In this document: positions 1-8,174 of the stretch, in pieces
How the letters are laid out: each line of letters starts with the position of its first letter
Numbering within the stretch: position 1 is the stretch's first letter
NCBI GenBank assembly: GCA_023394965.1
Contig: JAEWZX010000041.1
Span: 1 to 44,151, forward strand
Reading direction: 5' to 3'
DNA from: Pseudomonadota bacterium
GTDB lineage: Bacteria > Pseudomonadota > Alphaproteobacteria > Sphingomonadales > Sphingomonadaceae
DNA length: 44,151 nt
Notes under the pieces: generated by a model
The model's database searches: none
Told to the model about the DNA's origin: nothing
What the model saw: only the letters and a program-made list of their open reading frames with translations
Position numbers and translations under genes: made by a program

Positions 1-15
1 CAGGATCAAGCGGCG

Positions 16-47
16 AACCGTATTGGGGGCATGCCCCCAATACGGTT
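16..47. repeat. 32-bp perfect palindrome
   Basis: Two 16-nt arms (AACCGTATTGGGGGCA and its exact reverse complement) meet with no spacer, centred between bases 31 and 32 on a GCATGC core. Pairing stops at base 15/48. As RNA it would form a very stable GC-rich hairpin, though without a T-run on either side. It lies upstream of an EAL gene remnant, so it could be a terminator of an upstream gene, a protein-binding site or a debris junction from a mobile element. The palindrome is read directly; its role is unknown. Confidence 0.6.
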
Positions 48-111
48 GTTGCCATTACGCCCAGTGATGGGCATCAAAACGGCCCAAGGCTCTACTCATA
101 GCTGGTAGAAA

Positions 112-324
112 CTTCGGGCTCAGACCATTGGGCTATGCCACAAGCTCGACATGGGCATTGTCGCTGAAGGTGTGGAAACGATGCATCAGCAGAAAATTCT
201 GACGGAGATCGGCTGCACTCACTTGCAAGGATACCTGTTTAGCAAGCCGATAGATGTCGTAACCTTACGGCTTCTGCTGCAAGCACAGGGCAAACCGGCC
301 AAACGTCAACATCGGGCCGCCTAG
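112..324 (+). pseudogene. 3' remnant of an EAL-domain (c-di-GMP phosphodiesterase) gene
   Basis: The frame ending at TAG 322-324 encodes the C-terminal part of an EAL domain: a stretch like LCHKLDMGIVAEGVET (the conserved AEGVET segment), then LQGYLFSKPI, typical of the last strand and helix of the fold, then a short basic tail. An in-frame TAG lies at 106-108, and bases 1-105 show no EAL sequence in any frame, so the catalytic ExL, the metal-binding residues and any GGDEF or sensory part are missing. The stop overlaps the convergent tgt stop in a shared CTAG, which suggests this 3' end is in its original place and the 5' part was lost or separated. A frameshift or rearrangement beyond the left edge cannot be excluded. 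Confidence 0.7.
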
Positions 325-1445
325 CCGCGATAGTTACGCCGAAAATCGGCCGCAAACGCTGCAAAACCAGCTTTCTTGATAGCATCACGCATGGCTTGCA
401 TCAGCTGCTGGTAGAAAGCGATGTTATGTTCGGTCATCAGCATCGCACCGAGTATTTCCTGCGATTTGACCAAGTGATGGATATAGGCACGCGAATATGT
501 TCTGCAGGTGTCGCACGCGCAGCGGCTGTCCAATGGATCCTGATCCTCGGCAAATCGTGCGTTACGCAGGTTGATGGGGCCATTCCAGGTGAACGCCTGG
601 CCATTACGGCCCGACCGGCTCGGCAGCACGCAATCGAACATATCGACACCACGTTCCACCGCACCGACAAGATCATCCGGTTTGCCAACACCCATCAGAT
701 AACGCGGCCGATCATCAGGTAGCTGCGCGGGCGCGAAATCGAGCGTGGCAAACATGGCCTCCTGCCCTTCCCCCACCGCAAGTCCGCCGATCGCATAACC
801 GTCGAACCCGATATTTGCGAGCTTGTCGGCACTGATTTTGCGCAGGTCTTCATCAAGCGCGCCTTGCTGAATACCAAACAGTGCAGCACGTTCGGCATGA
901 TCGCCGCCCGCATCGAAGCCGTCCCGGCTGCGCTGCGCCCAGCGCATACTCATTTCCATGCTTGCAGCGATTTCATCGCGCGGTCGGTCGGCACGCGGGC
1001 ATTCATCGAAGGCCATCACGATGTCGCTGCCTAGCAGCCGCTGGATTTCCATGCTCCGCTCAGGCGTCAGCATGTGTTTTGAACCATCGATGTGGCTGCG
1101 GAACTCCACACCCTTTTCGGTCAGCTTCCGCAAATCGGACAGGCTCATGACCTGATAGCCGCCGCTATCGGTAAGGATCGGACGATCCCAGTTCATGAAT
1201 GCGTGCAAGCCCCCCAGTCGGGCCACGCGTTCTGCCCCCGGTCGAAGCATCAGATGGTAGGTGTTGCCCAGAATGATATCTGCGCCGGTCTTCCGAACGG
1301 TTTCCGGCTTCATCGCCTTGACGGTGGCCGCAGTGCCTACAGGCATGAAAGCCGGTGTGCGGATATCGCCGCGCACCATTGAAATAGTCCCGGAACGGGC
1401 AGCTCCGTCGCGAGCTTCGATCGCAAAAGAAAATCGATTATTCAA
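321..1445 (-). CDS. tgt: queuine tRNA-guanine transglycosylase (Tgt)
   Basis: Exchanges guanine 34 of GUN-anticodon tRNAs (Tyr, His, Asp, Asn) for the queuosine precursor preQ1. The 374-aa length is normal. Visible are the base-binding motif TDSGGYQ (Asp93), the nucleophile Asp271 in MFDCVLPSRSGRNG, and the C-terminal zinc ligands CxCxxC (Cys309, 311, 314) with His340. The start is TTG at 1445; the only in-frame upstream stop is the TGA that ends the DUF481 gene, nine bases before, so the two genes may be translationally coupled. QueA, which acts next in the pathway, lies about 5 kb upstream, separated by unrelated genes. The stop overlaps the EAL remnant's stop. Confidence 0.96.
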   Translation of the reverse strand: MNNRFSFAIEARDGAARSGTISMVRGDIRTPAFMPVGTAATVKAMKPETVRKTGADIILGNTYHLMLRPGAERVARLGGLHAFMNWDRPILTDSGGYQVMSLSDLRKLTEKGVEFRSHIDGSKHMLTPERSMEIQRLLGSDIVMAFDECPRADRPRDEIAASMEMSMRWAQRSRDGFDAGGDHAERAALFGIQQGALDEDLRKISADKLANIGFDGYAIGGLAVGEGQEAMFATLDFAPAQLPDDRPRYLMGVGKPDDLVGAVERGVDMFDCVLPSRSGRNGQAFTWNGPINLRNARFAEDQDPLDSRCACDTCRTYSRAYIHHLVKSQEILGAMLMTEHNIAFYQQLMQAMRDAIKKAGFAAFAADFRRNYRG

Positions 1446-1454
1446 TGCGATAAC

Positions 1455-2408
1455 TCAGAAGTCGTAGACGATCGAAGCACGCGTCATCGTGTCAGTCGAG
1501 ACAGAGCCCACCGCCGGATTGCTGTCATAATCGATAGCATAGCTCATCCGTGCACGCAGTTTCTCCGTTGCCTTGAAATCCAGGCCTGTCACCAGATTAA
1601 GCGTGGTGTTCGAACTGTCGACGATGACGACTGCCTGACCGCCGGTCTCAGCGACGGCATTCGTATCCTGCGTCAGCGTCAGACGATCGAAAATACGCCA
1701 GTCGAAATCCAGACCTGCCAGCCCGGCCAAACGGTTTTCCGTTCGACCGTCCGTATAATCGGTCACCCGGTAGGCTGGTCCAGCCTTTAACGACAGGCTC
1801 ACACGATCCTTGTCGATCACCTGATACCCAAGCCCACCGGAAACCGAGTACCGGCCATCTATTCCCTGAAAGGCATCCCGGTCGAATTGGGCCAGCCCGT
1901 AAGCGAAGACATCTTCCTTGAACTCCCAACGCGGCTCGTATGAAGCGAAATATTTCTCGCGGCTGGTCACGCCGTTCTGGCGCTGATAATCGAACCGGGC
2001 CCGCAGGCGGTGCGACCAGTCGATACCCTGACGAGTCAAATTCAGCCCGGCAGTTACCCCAGTGGTGTCGCTGTTGCCACTGGAATGAAAGCCGCCCAGC
2101 TGGCCTTCGCCGGTCCAGCGATCGAAGAGACCGGCAGCACGGATTTCCTCTTCCTTCTTTTGCGCCGCCAAGGCGGCTTTTTCAGCCCTCGTTTTCTTCC
2201 AATCGCCCTCTATCTCGGCGATCTCATCGGCATCATCGGGCCATGTCTTCCTGGCCAGATCGAGGACGGTGGCGATCTTGGCATTCTCGCCGGTAGCCAG
2301 GGCAGTATCGATCATCTGCCGGGCAGCTTCGGGGAGTTCGGCACGCGCTGGCGTGGCCAGAACAACCGGGCTGGCAAGAAGAGCAAAAGAAACGGTTCTC
2401 GCAAACAT
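1455..2408 (-). CDS. DUF481 (YdiY-like) outer-membrane protein
   Basis: A 317-aa protein starting MFARTVSFALLASPVVLA with a cleavable signal peptide ending near ATPARA. A short charged helical stretch (about residues 60-95, rich in Lys, Glu and Ala) is followed by a beta-rich region of alternating strands (GFHSSGNSDTTGVTAGLNL and similar) that ends in Phe, as outer-membrane barrels do. This matches the DUF481/YdiY salt-induced outer-membrane family; its function is not known. The frame stays open to 2588, but starting there would place about 60 non-signal residues before the signal peptide and overlap the ABC permease gene, so ATG 2408 is preferred. Confidence 0.85.
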   Translation of the reverse strand: MFARTVSFALLASPVVLATPARAELPEAARQMIDTALATGENAKIATVLDLARKTWPDDADEIAEIEGDWKKTRAEKAALAAQKKEEEIRAAGLFDRWTGEGQLGGFHSSGNSDTTGVTAGLNLTRQGIDWSHRLRARFDYQRQNGVTSREKYFASYEPRWEFKEDVFAYGLAQFDRDAFQGIDGRYSVSGGLGYQVIDKDRVSLSLKAGPAYRVTDYTDGRTENRLAGLAGLDFDWRIFDRLTLTQDTNAVAETGGQAVVIVDSSNTTLNLVTGLDFKATEKLRARMSYAIDYDSNPAVGSVSTDTMTRASIVYDF

Positions 2409-2472
2409 GCGAAAATGCCTAGCGCGGAGACCATCCGCTAGCCAACCCCGTATCGACAAAGCGCGTTCGTAT

Positions 2473-3237
2473 TCAGGCGCGCAGACGCCATCCGGTCTTA
2501 AAGATATAGGCGATAACCGCGACACACACTGCCAGAAACCCGAGCGTAATGCCGAAGCTGATCCAGATATTGACGTCGCTCGTACCATAAAACGTCCACC
2601 GCAATCCGCTGACGAGATAGACGATCGGATTCGCCAAAGCGATCGTGTCCCAGGGTTTGGGCAGCATATCTATCGAATAGAATGTCCCGCCAAGGAAGGT
2701 CAGCGGGGTAAGAAACAGCATCGGGATAATGCCCAGCTTCTCGAAATTGTCCGCCCAGATTCCGAGGATGAAACCAAACAGGCTGAAAGCGGCAGCGACC
2801 AGCATGATATAAAACACCGCCAGCACCGGATGCGCGATCGAATAATCGACAAACAGCCGCGCCGTAACCAGGATGATGGCGGCAAGGATGAGGCTTTTGG
2901 TCATTGCTGCGCCGACGAAACCGACCAGTGTTTCGGCAACGCCAACCGGCGCGCTGAGCAATTCGTAAATCGTGCCCGTGAAACGCGGCATGTAGATGCC
3001 AAAGCTTGAGTTGCTGGTGGTCTCACCCAGCAGCGTCAGCATCAACAAGCCGGGAATGATGAAGGCGCCGTAGTCGACACCGCCGAGATCCGGCATCCGC
3101 CCGCCGATGGCAGCACCGAAGACGATAAAATAGAGGGACGTGGTCAGCACCGGAGCCAGCACCGACTGAAATGCGGTGCGCAGAAAACGCATCAGTTCAC
3201 GGGTGTAGATGGACCAGGTAGAACGCCAAGAAATCAC
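2473..3237 (-). CDS. ABC-2 type transporter permease (YadH-like)
   Basis: A 254-aa integral membrane protein with about six hydrophobic segments and an ABC2_membrane layout, including the conserved region around LTPLTFLGGTFYSIDMLP near residue 180. It would form the membrane channel of an exporter with the ATPase encoded immediately upstream: its GTG start (3237) overlaps the ATPase stop in a GTGA junction. The pair resembles Escherichia coli YadGH. The substrate is unknown; lipids, polysaccharide and drugs are all possible for this family. Confidence 0.9.
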   Translation of the reverse strand: MISWRSTWSIYTRELMRFLRTAFQSVLAPVLTTSLYFIVFGAAIGGRMPDLGGVDYGAFIIPGLLMLTLLGETTSNSSFGIYMPRFTGTIYELLSAPVGVAETLVGFVGAAMTKSLILAAIILVTARLFVDYSIAHPVLAVFYIMLVAAAFSLFGFILGIWADNFEKLGIIPMLFLTPLTFLGGTFYSIDMLPKPWDTIALANPIVYLVSGLRWTFYGTSDVNIWISFGITLGFLAVCVAVIAYIFKTGWRLRA

Positions 3238-4175
3238 GCCGAAGCCTCCCCTTCGCCGAGCAGGGACACGAAGATGTCTTCGAGACTGCTTTCCCGCGTA
3301 TCGATGCCGACATAGTCGATTCCAGAACGGATCAGGGCCTTGGTGAGTTCAGCCACTTCGGCCTTGCCCTTCCCGGTCCCATCGCCACCGCGATAACAGA
3401 TCGATGTGCCGCCAGCTTCAATCTCTACCGGGAAGCGAGCGATTTCCGGGGGCAAGGCTGTGATCGACTGGGCCAGCGCGATATGGGCTTCAGTTCTCCC
3501 GAGACGCGCCATCATCGCGTCTTTTTCGTCCACCATCAGCAACTTGCCTCGGTTGATGATACCGACGCGGTCAGCCATCATTTCCGCTTCTTCGATGTAG
3601 TGAGTGGTCAGAATAATCGTGACGCCGCGAGAACGCATTTCATCGATAATGGCCCACATCCCTTTGCGAAGCTCGACATCGACACCAGCCGTCGGCTCAT
3701 CAAGGAAGAGCAAATCCGGTTCATGCGCCAGGGCTTTGGCAATCAGAACGCGGCGCTTCATTCCCCCAGAAAGCGCCATGATGCGTTCGTCGCGCTTCTC
3801 CCACAGGCTGAGACTGCGAAGAATTTCTTCAATCCGATGCCTGTCAGGCGCCAGGCCGAAAAGTCCGCGCGAATAGCTGACGGCACGCTGTACCGGTTCG
3901 AACATGTCGGTACTGAGTTCCTGAGGCACCAATCCGATGCGACTGCGTGCCTTACGCCAGTCATTAGCCAGATCGTGCCCGAACGCCCTGATCGTTCCTG
4001 AACTGGGGCGGACAAGCCCACAAACCGCCCCGATGAGAGTTGTCTTGCCTGCACCATTGGGCCCAAGCAGCGCGAAAATCTCACCCCTGCGGATGGTTAC
4101 ATCTACATCGTCGAGGGCTTTTAGCCCGCCTGCATAGACCTTCGACAGGCCGCTGAGTTCAAGAATCGGATCCAC
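3234..4175 (-). CDS. ABC transporter ATP-binding protein (YadG-like)
   Basis: A 313-aa cytoplasmic ATPase with Walker A GPNGAGKT (residues 38-45), the signature LSGGMKRR, Walker B LLFLDEPTAGVD and a switch His in TTHYIEEAE. The C-terminal 90 residues form the extra domain usual in this drug/lipid exporter class. Start is GTG at 4175 with AAGG about seven bases upstream; the carotenoid oxygenase gene stops six bases before it. It overlaps the permease gene by four bases, so the two are made together. Confidence 0.92.
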   Translation of the reverse strand: MDPILELSGLSKVYAGGLKALDDVDVTIRRGEIFALLGPNGAGKTTLIGAVCGLVRPSSGTIRAFGHDLANDWRKARSRIGLVPQELSTDMFEPVQRAVSYSRGLFGLAPDRHRIEEILRSLSLWEKRDERIMALSGGMKRRVLIAKALAHEPDLLFLDEPTAGVDVELRKGMWAIIDEMRSRGVTIILTTHYIEEAEMMADRVGIINRGKLLMVDEKDAMMARLGRTEAHIALAQSITALPPEIARFPVEIEAGGTSICYRGGDGTGKGKAEVAELTKALIRSGIDYVGIDTRESSLEDIFVSLLGEGEASA

Positions 4176-4181
4176 ACAGCC

Positions 4182-5612
4182 TTAGCTAGACGCGATCCAA
4201 TTGCCGTGGAAGCCCGGTGGGATAAGATGTGGAATATGGATCGATGCAACAGTCTCAAGGCTGATCGCGTCCAGTATCTCCAGCGCACTCGTTCCTAAAT
4301 TGCGGTCGATCACATATCCCATCACCCAACCATCACCTTCAGGTGCATTCGCACTGCGCGGGACGAACACGAATTCGCCTGGTATACGGCCATCACCAAA
4401 GTCGTGCTGGATACGATCGCCGGTCACGAGATCGTGACGATAGAGCGGCATCGGGGCCACGAACTCAAGATCCCCATCTTCCGGCAACCCCATGGTCCAT
4501 AAATAGCGGTAACTCTTCGTGAAGAACCGTTCATCCGGCCGCGGAAATTCCTGCGCAGAAGCTTCAAGCGTCTCCCTGATCACTACCCCTCCCGGGCCAC
4601 CCACGGTCCAACGCTCAAGCCCGAGAGATTTGCCGTACGGCCCGGGCATGTCTCCATCGAAAGTGGTTTCATAGGCGCAAAGATCGATGATCACTTGGCC
4701 TGCATCGTCTTCAAAACTGTTTCCTACATGGAAGACATAGCAGGGATCGACCTCATGCCAGATCACTTCATCGCCCGACCCATAACGCGGTAGCAGGCCG
4801 ACGCGAGCCCGGTGCGCAGGATTCCAGCGATAGGGAAATCTCTGGCCGCCGATAAGCGCGTGGATCGAGAAAGTCACAGGCAGATCGAACACGACGACAA
4901 AATTCTCTGTCAGCGCACAGTCATGGATCGACGGCCCATGATTGACCGCGATTTCGGTTTCGCGGAGCACCTTTCCGTCGCGATCCATCACGACGTGTCG
5001 GATAGTATCTGCCGACATGGCATCGTAACAGATCGCATGGAATTCGCCTGTGGTAGGGCATTGGTGCGGATGGGCGGTGAATGATCCTGTCAGTCCGCCA
5101 CCGAAATCGGAATAAGCAACGCTCTCAAGTTCATCGTCCAGTTCGACCGGAAAGCTGCTGGCCTCGACCAGCGCCATCATCTTGCCCCCAATATCGAGAA
5201 CATTGGTATTGACGGTATCACCAAATCCGCGACGTGGCCCACCAACCGCTGCGGGGCCACCCTTGCCTTCCAAATCACGCGAACGGATGAAACGGTTGCG
5301 ATACCATTCGGCGTTGCCTGCCTTCAGACGTACGCCGTGAACCATTCCATCCCCTACAAACCAGTGATGTCCTTTGGTTCCTTTTCCAAACGGGTTTGGT
5401 CCGATACGAACATAGCGGCCATCAAGCTCGATCGGGATCGAGCCAGTGACCTGCAAATTGTCGATAGTAAACTCGGTGGTAAGGGGCGTGTGCACGCCCT
5501 TGAGGAAGGGGTTTCTGTCAGCACTTGGCAGGCGTTTCCGGTTGATGTTCGCCATCGCCTGAATTGCAGGAGTGACTGCCTTGCGAATTGTTTTTTCGAT
5601 GCCGCTTGCCAT
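4182..5612 (-). CDS. carotenoid oxygenase family protein
   Basis: A 476-aa member of the RPE65/carotenoid cleavage dioxygenase family, which uses non-heme Fe(II) to cleave a double bond in carotenoids or stilbenes. Candidate iron-binding histidines lie in AHPHQCPTTGEFH, NHGPSIHDCALTENF, CYVFHVGNSFED and the C-terminal PGFHGNW, the four usual places. The N-terminal GRYVRIGPNPF and HWFVGDGMVHG are also family hallmarks. A divergent TetR gene starts 45 bases away and probably controls it. The actual substrate (carotenoid, apocarotenoid or lignostilbene) cannot be told from sequence; sphingomonads make carotenoids, so that is the first guess. Confidence 0.93.
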   Translation of the reverse strand: MASGIEKTIRKAVTPAIQAMANINRKRLPSADRNPFLKGVHTPLTTEFTIDNLQVTGSIPIELDGRYVRIGPNPFGKGTKGHHWFVGDGMVHGVRLKAGNAEWYRNRFIRSRDLEGKGGPAAVGGPRRGFGDTVNTNVLDIGGKMMALVEASSFPVELDDELESVAYSDFGGGLTGSFTAHPHQCPTTGEFHAICYDAMSADTIRHVVMDRDGKVLRETEIAVNHGPSIHDCALTENFVVVFDLPVTFSIHALIGGQRFPYRWNPAHRARVGLLPRYGSGDEVIWHEVDPCYVFHVGNSFEDDAGQVIIDLCAYETTFDGDMPGPYGKSLGLERWTVGGPGGVVIRETLEASAQEFPRPDERFFTKSYRYLWTMGLPEDGDLEFVAPMPLYRHDLVTGDRIQHDFGDGRIPGEFVFVPRSANAPEGDGWVMGYVIDRNLGTSALEILDAISLETVASIHIPHLIPPGFHGNWIASS

Positions 5613-5645
5613 GACCGACTCGCTCCGATTAAAGTGAACACCGTA

Positions 5646-5673
5646 AACATAAGGGTCATGATAACAGTGTCAA
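5646..5673 (-). promoter_or_regulatory. candidate promoter of the carotenoid oxygenase gene, overlapping the tetR start
   Basis: On the minus strand a perfect -35 TTGACA (5668-5673) is followed after 16 bases by TATGTT (5646-5651, four of six consensus bases). Transcription would begin near 5639, about 27 bases before the oxygenase ATG. The element covers the start-codon region of the divergent TetR gene, so a repressor bound here could control both genes. No clear symmetric operator was seen. Prediction only. Confidence 0.4.
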
Positions 5674-6254
5674 CATCCAACGATGGCTATCATCACGGCA
5701 ATCTGCGCGATGCACTTATCGTCGCAGGGCTTAAGTCGCTCGAGGGAGCCGATGGCAAAGCCCCCTCGCTTCGCGAATTGTCGCGACAGGTTGGCGTCTC
5801 CCCAACAGCAGTCTATCGTCATTTCCCAGACAAGCATGCGCTCGACAGGGCCTTGGCGCAGGAGGGATTGAAAATGCTCGGTAGTCAGCAATCGGTGGCT
5901 GCCAAGAAGGCTGGCGGTGGTGCTGCGGGATTTGCAGAAACAGGCAGAACCTACGTGCGCTTCGCCCTCGCCAACCCCGCACTTTTCCGACTTATATTCA
6001 CGCAGGGGCGACCTGCGGAGAAGAATGCGACGCTTGACGATGCACGCGCCTTATTGAACGCGAATACTCAGGCTCTCGCAAAGAATACCGAACGCGCTGA
6101 AATACTGGCTTTGCAGGCGTGGTCCATCGCCCATGGCATCGCAATGCTTATGCTGGACGGCCGAATTCCCGCCGAGGATGATCTCATCGACAAAATGCTA
6201 GATACGAGAAACCTGTTTTCCGGTCAGGGTAATAGCAGCGAGGAATCACCGTAA
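5658..6254 (+). CDS. TetR/AcrR family transcriptional regulator
   Basis: A 198-aa TetR-type repressor. The N-terminal helix-turn-helix reads HHGNLRDALIVAG...LRELSRQVGVSPTAVYRHFPDK (about residues 10-58), typical of TetR; the C-terminal ligand domain matches the WHG/TetR_C type (FAETGRTYVRFALANPALFRLIF). The ATG at 5658 has AAGGG only two bases before it; GTG at 5667 in the same frame is an alternative with better spacing. The open frame extends further upstream, but that part is antisense to the oxygenase gene and lacks homology. Divergent from the carotenoid oxygenase, its likely target. The 3' end overlaps queA by 31 bases. Confidence 0.88.
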   Translation: MITVSTSNDGYHHGNLRDALIVAGLKSLEGADGKAPSLRELSRQVGVSPTAVYRHFPDKHALDRALAQEGLKMLGSQQSVAAKKAGGGAAGFAETGRTYVRFALANPALFRLIFTQGRPAEKNATLDDARALLNANTQALAKNTERAEILALQAWSIAHGIAMLMLDGRIPAEDDLIDKMLDTRNLFSGQGNSSEESP

Positions 6255-7252
6255 CTGTAGAAGCGATAGTCTTCGGCGATCGCATGTTCGTAGGCAGACA
6301 TCATCCGCTCGCGACCCATCAAAGCGCTGACCAGCATTACCAGAGTCGATTTCGGCAGATGGAAATTGGTCATCAGCCCATCGACTGCGCGGAACCGGTA
6401 TCCCGGCGTGATGAATATATCGGTATCGCCCGAAAATTCGTGGACTAGCCCGTCATCGCCTGTGGCGCTTTCCAGCAGCCGAAGGCTGGTCGTTCCAACC
6501 GCAATCAGGCGCCCTCCCGCTTTTCTTGCAGCATTGAGGCGCTTGGCAACGTCCGCTTCTATATGCCCCCATTCGGAATGCATCGCATGATCGGCAGTGT
6601 CTTCCGCTTTAACCGGCAGGAAAGTGCCAGCGCCGACATGAAGCGTGAGAGTTTCACGACCTATCCCCGCTGCATCTAGCGCAGCGACCAGGTCTGGTGT
6701 GAAATGCAGGGCAGCGGTCGGTGCGGCCACAGCCCCATCCTCCTGCGCGAACATGGTCTGATAGTCCTCGCGATCCTGCGCATCCGCAGGGCGCTTGCCT
6801 GCGATATAGGGCGGCAGCGGCATACGCCCTGCTCTTTCAAGCAAAACCTCGACCGGCTCGTCACCCTCAAACGCAAGGACAAAGCTCCCGTCAGGCAATC
6901 GCTCTTCGGCAACAGCTTTTACCCCACCGCCGAATTCAACGACATCGCCGCCGCGCAGCCGTTTGGAATTGCGCACGAAGGCCTGCCACCGCCTGAGATC
7001 AATACGCTTGTGCAGCGTTGCGCCGATTTTTGCTTCGCCTCTGCGACCTTCCAACTGCGCAGGAATAACCCGCGTGTCGTTGAACACCAGAACATCACCA
7101 GTACGCAGAATTTGCGGCAGATCGCGCACACCACAGTCCTCGAAAGGGCCGTGGTTGCGCACGACAAGCATACGTGCGGCATCGCGGGGGCGCGCCGGGC
7201 GCAGCGCGATGCGTTCAGGCGGCAGGTCGAAATCGAATAGATCAACGCGCAT
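6224..7252 (-). CDS. queA: S-adenosylmethionine:tRNA ribosyltransferase-isomerase (QueA)
   Basis: Transfers and isomerises the ribose of S-adenosylmethionine onto preQ1-tRNA to give epoxyqueuosine, the step after Tgt. The 342 residues match the family. Conserved segments include MRVDLFDFDLPPERIA at the start, GDVLVFNDTRVIPAQL, LHVGAGTFLPV, the HSEWGHIEA region and NFHLPKSTLVMLVSAL near the end. ATG at 7252. The 3' end runs 31 bases into the convergent TetR gene. In many alphaproteobacteria queA and tgt are adjacent; here an export/carotenoid block separates them. Confidence 0.96.
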   Translation of the reverse strand: MRVDLFDFDLPPERIALRPARPRDAARMLVVRNHGPFEDCGVRDLPQILRTGDVLVFNDTRVIPAQLEGRRGEAKIGATLHKRIDLRRWQAFVRNSKRLRGGDVVEFGGGVKAVAEERLPDGSFVLAFEGDEPVEVLLERAGRMPLPPYIAGKRPADAQDREDYQTMFAQEDGAVAAPTAALHFTPDLVAALDAAGIGRETLTLHVGAGTFLPVKAEDTADHAMHSEWGHIEADVAKRLNAARKAGGRLIAVGTTSLRLLESATGDDGLVHEFSGDTDIFITPGYRFRAVDGLMTNFHLPKSTLVMLVSALMGRERMMSAYEHAIAEDYRFYSYGDSSLLLP

Positions 7253-7332
7253 GGCGCCGATCCCTCAAATACCGTGCTGGTTGAGAAGCCTTCATGGCGC
7301 CGCCCCTAGTCCGGAGGCAGCGCAATGAAAAG

Positions 7333-8097
7333 TCAGTTACCGATCGGCGCGTTCAGGTCCTCAAGGGAAATGTTTTCCTGGACCTGTGGCGCAGGCATCG
7401 CCGGCACAGGCTTGTTGTCCGCCGCGATGGAGGCCTGCAACACGCGGGTCGGATTTGCAGGTGGCTCGCCGCGCTGGATCGCATCGACCGCCGCCATGTT
7501 GGAAATGACCCGGCCAAAATTGGTGTAATTGTTGTCGAGATTCAGACGCGGATAAAACACGATGAAGAACTGGCTGTTGGCGCTATCTTCACTCGCCGCG
7601 CGGGCCATGGAAACAGTACCGCGGACATGCGGCATCCGATTGAATTCTTCCGCTATATCCGGAAGCTGGGATCCACCGGTACCCGTACCGGTCGGATCAC
7701 CCGTCTGGGCCATGAAACCATCGATAACGCGGTGAAAGATCACCCCATCGTAAAAGCCTTGACGAGTGAGCGTCTTGATACGCTCAACATGATTGGGCGC
7801 CCAATCGGGCTTCAGACGGATTGCAACCCGCTGGCCGTTAGACAAATCCAGCAGCAAAATGTTCTCGAGGTCTTCGTTCGCATTAAAGTTGACCGGAGTG
7901 AAAACACGCTGATCGGCTGCCGCTTCTGCGGGGCTGGCTACATCGCCGGCCAAATCTTTATCAGCAGGAGCTGTCGTCGACTGGGTGGAAACATCGCCCT
8001 GGGTCGAGGCGGCTTCATCCTGCGCCTGTGCAACTAGGGGCATAGCACCGATTGTCAGCGCGGCAGCAATGGCAAGCGAAGTCTTGAGCATCGTCAT
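7333..8097 (-). CDS. cyclophilin-type peptidylprolyl isomerase, exported
   Basis: A 254-aa protein with a signal peptide (residues 1-26, ending VAQAQ) and a cyclophilin domain over the C-terminal two thirds. The active-site stretch FHRVIDGFMAQTGDP contains the catalytic Arg and the Phe, Met and Gln of the proline pocket. It probably catalyses cis-trans isomerisation of prolyl bonds in periplasmic proteins. Between signal and domain lies a low-complexity Ala/Thr/Asp-rich linker of about 40 residues. Start ATG 8097; a second Met two codons on is an alternative. It sits 80 bases upstream of queA on the same strand, as in other sphingomonads. Confidence 0.92.
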   Translation of the reverse strand: MTMLKTSLAIAAALTIGAMPLVAQAQDEAASTQGDVSTQSTTAPADKDLAGDVASPAEAAADQRVFTPVNFNANEDLENILLLDLSNGQRVAIRLKPDWAPNHVERIKTLTRQGFYDGVIFHRVIDGFMAQTGDPTGTGTGGSQLPDIAEEFNRMPHVRGTVSMARAASEDSANSQFFIVFYPRLNLDNNYTNFGRVISNMAAVDAIQRGEPPANPTRVLQASIAADNKPVPAMPAPQVQENISLEDLNAPIGN

Positions 8098-8174
8098 TCC
8101 GTAGCAATGTCGTGGATGTCCGCCTCTCTAGCGGGTGGCGTCTGTCCGTTCAATGAATAGGTTGAGAGAATGGG

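Noticed and set aside
117..132. Similarity of GGCTCAGACCATTG in the EAL remnant to the IS end GGCTCAGGACCCATTG at 44027
   Set aside because: It needs two gaps, and the sequence reads as normal EAL codons there, so it is most likely chance rather than an IS scar.
2409..2588. Upstream extension of the DUF481 gene
   Set aside because: It would put 60 residues before an obvious signal peptide and overlap the ABC permease gene.
5337..5657. Upstream extension of the TetR gene
   Set aside because: It is antisense to the carotenoid oxygenase and has no TetR homology; the conserved N-terminus begins after 5658.
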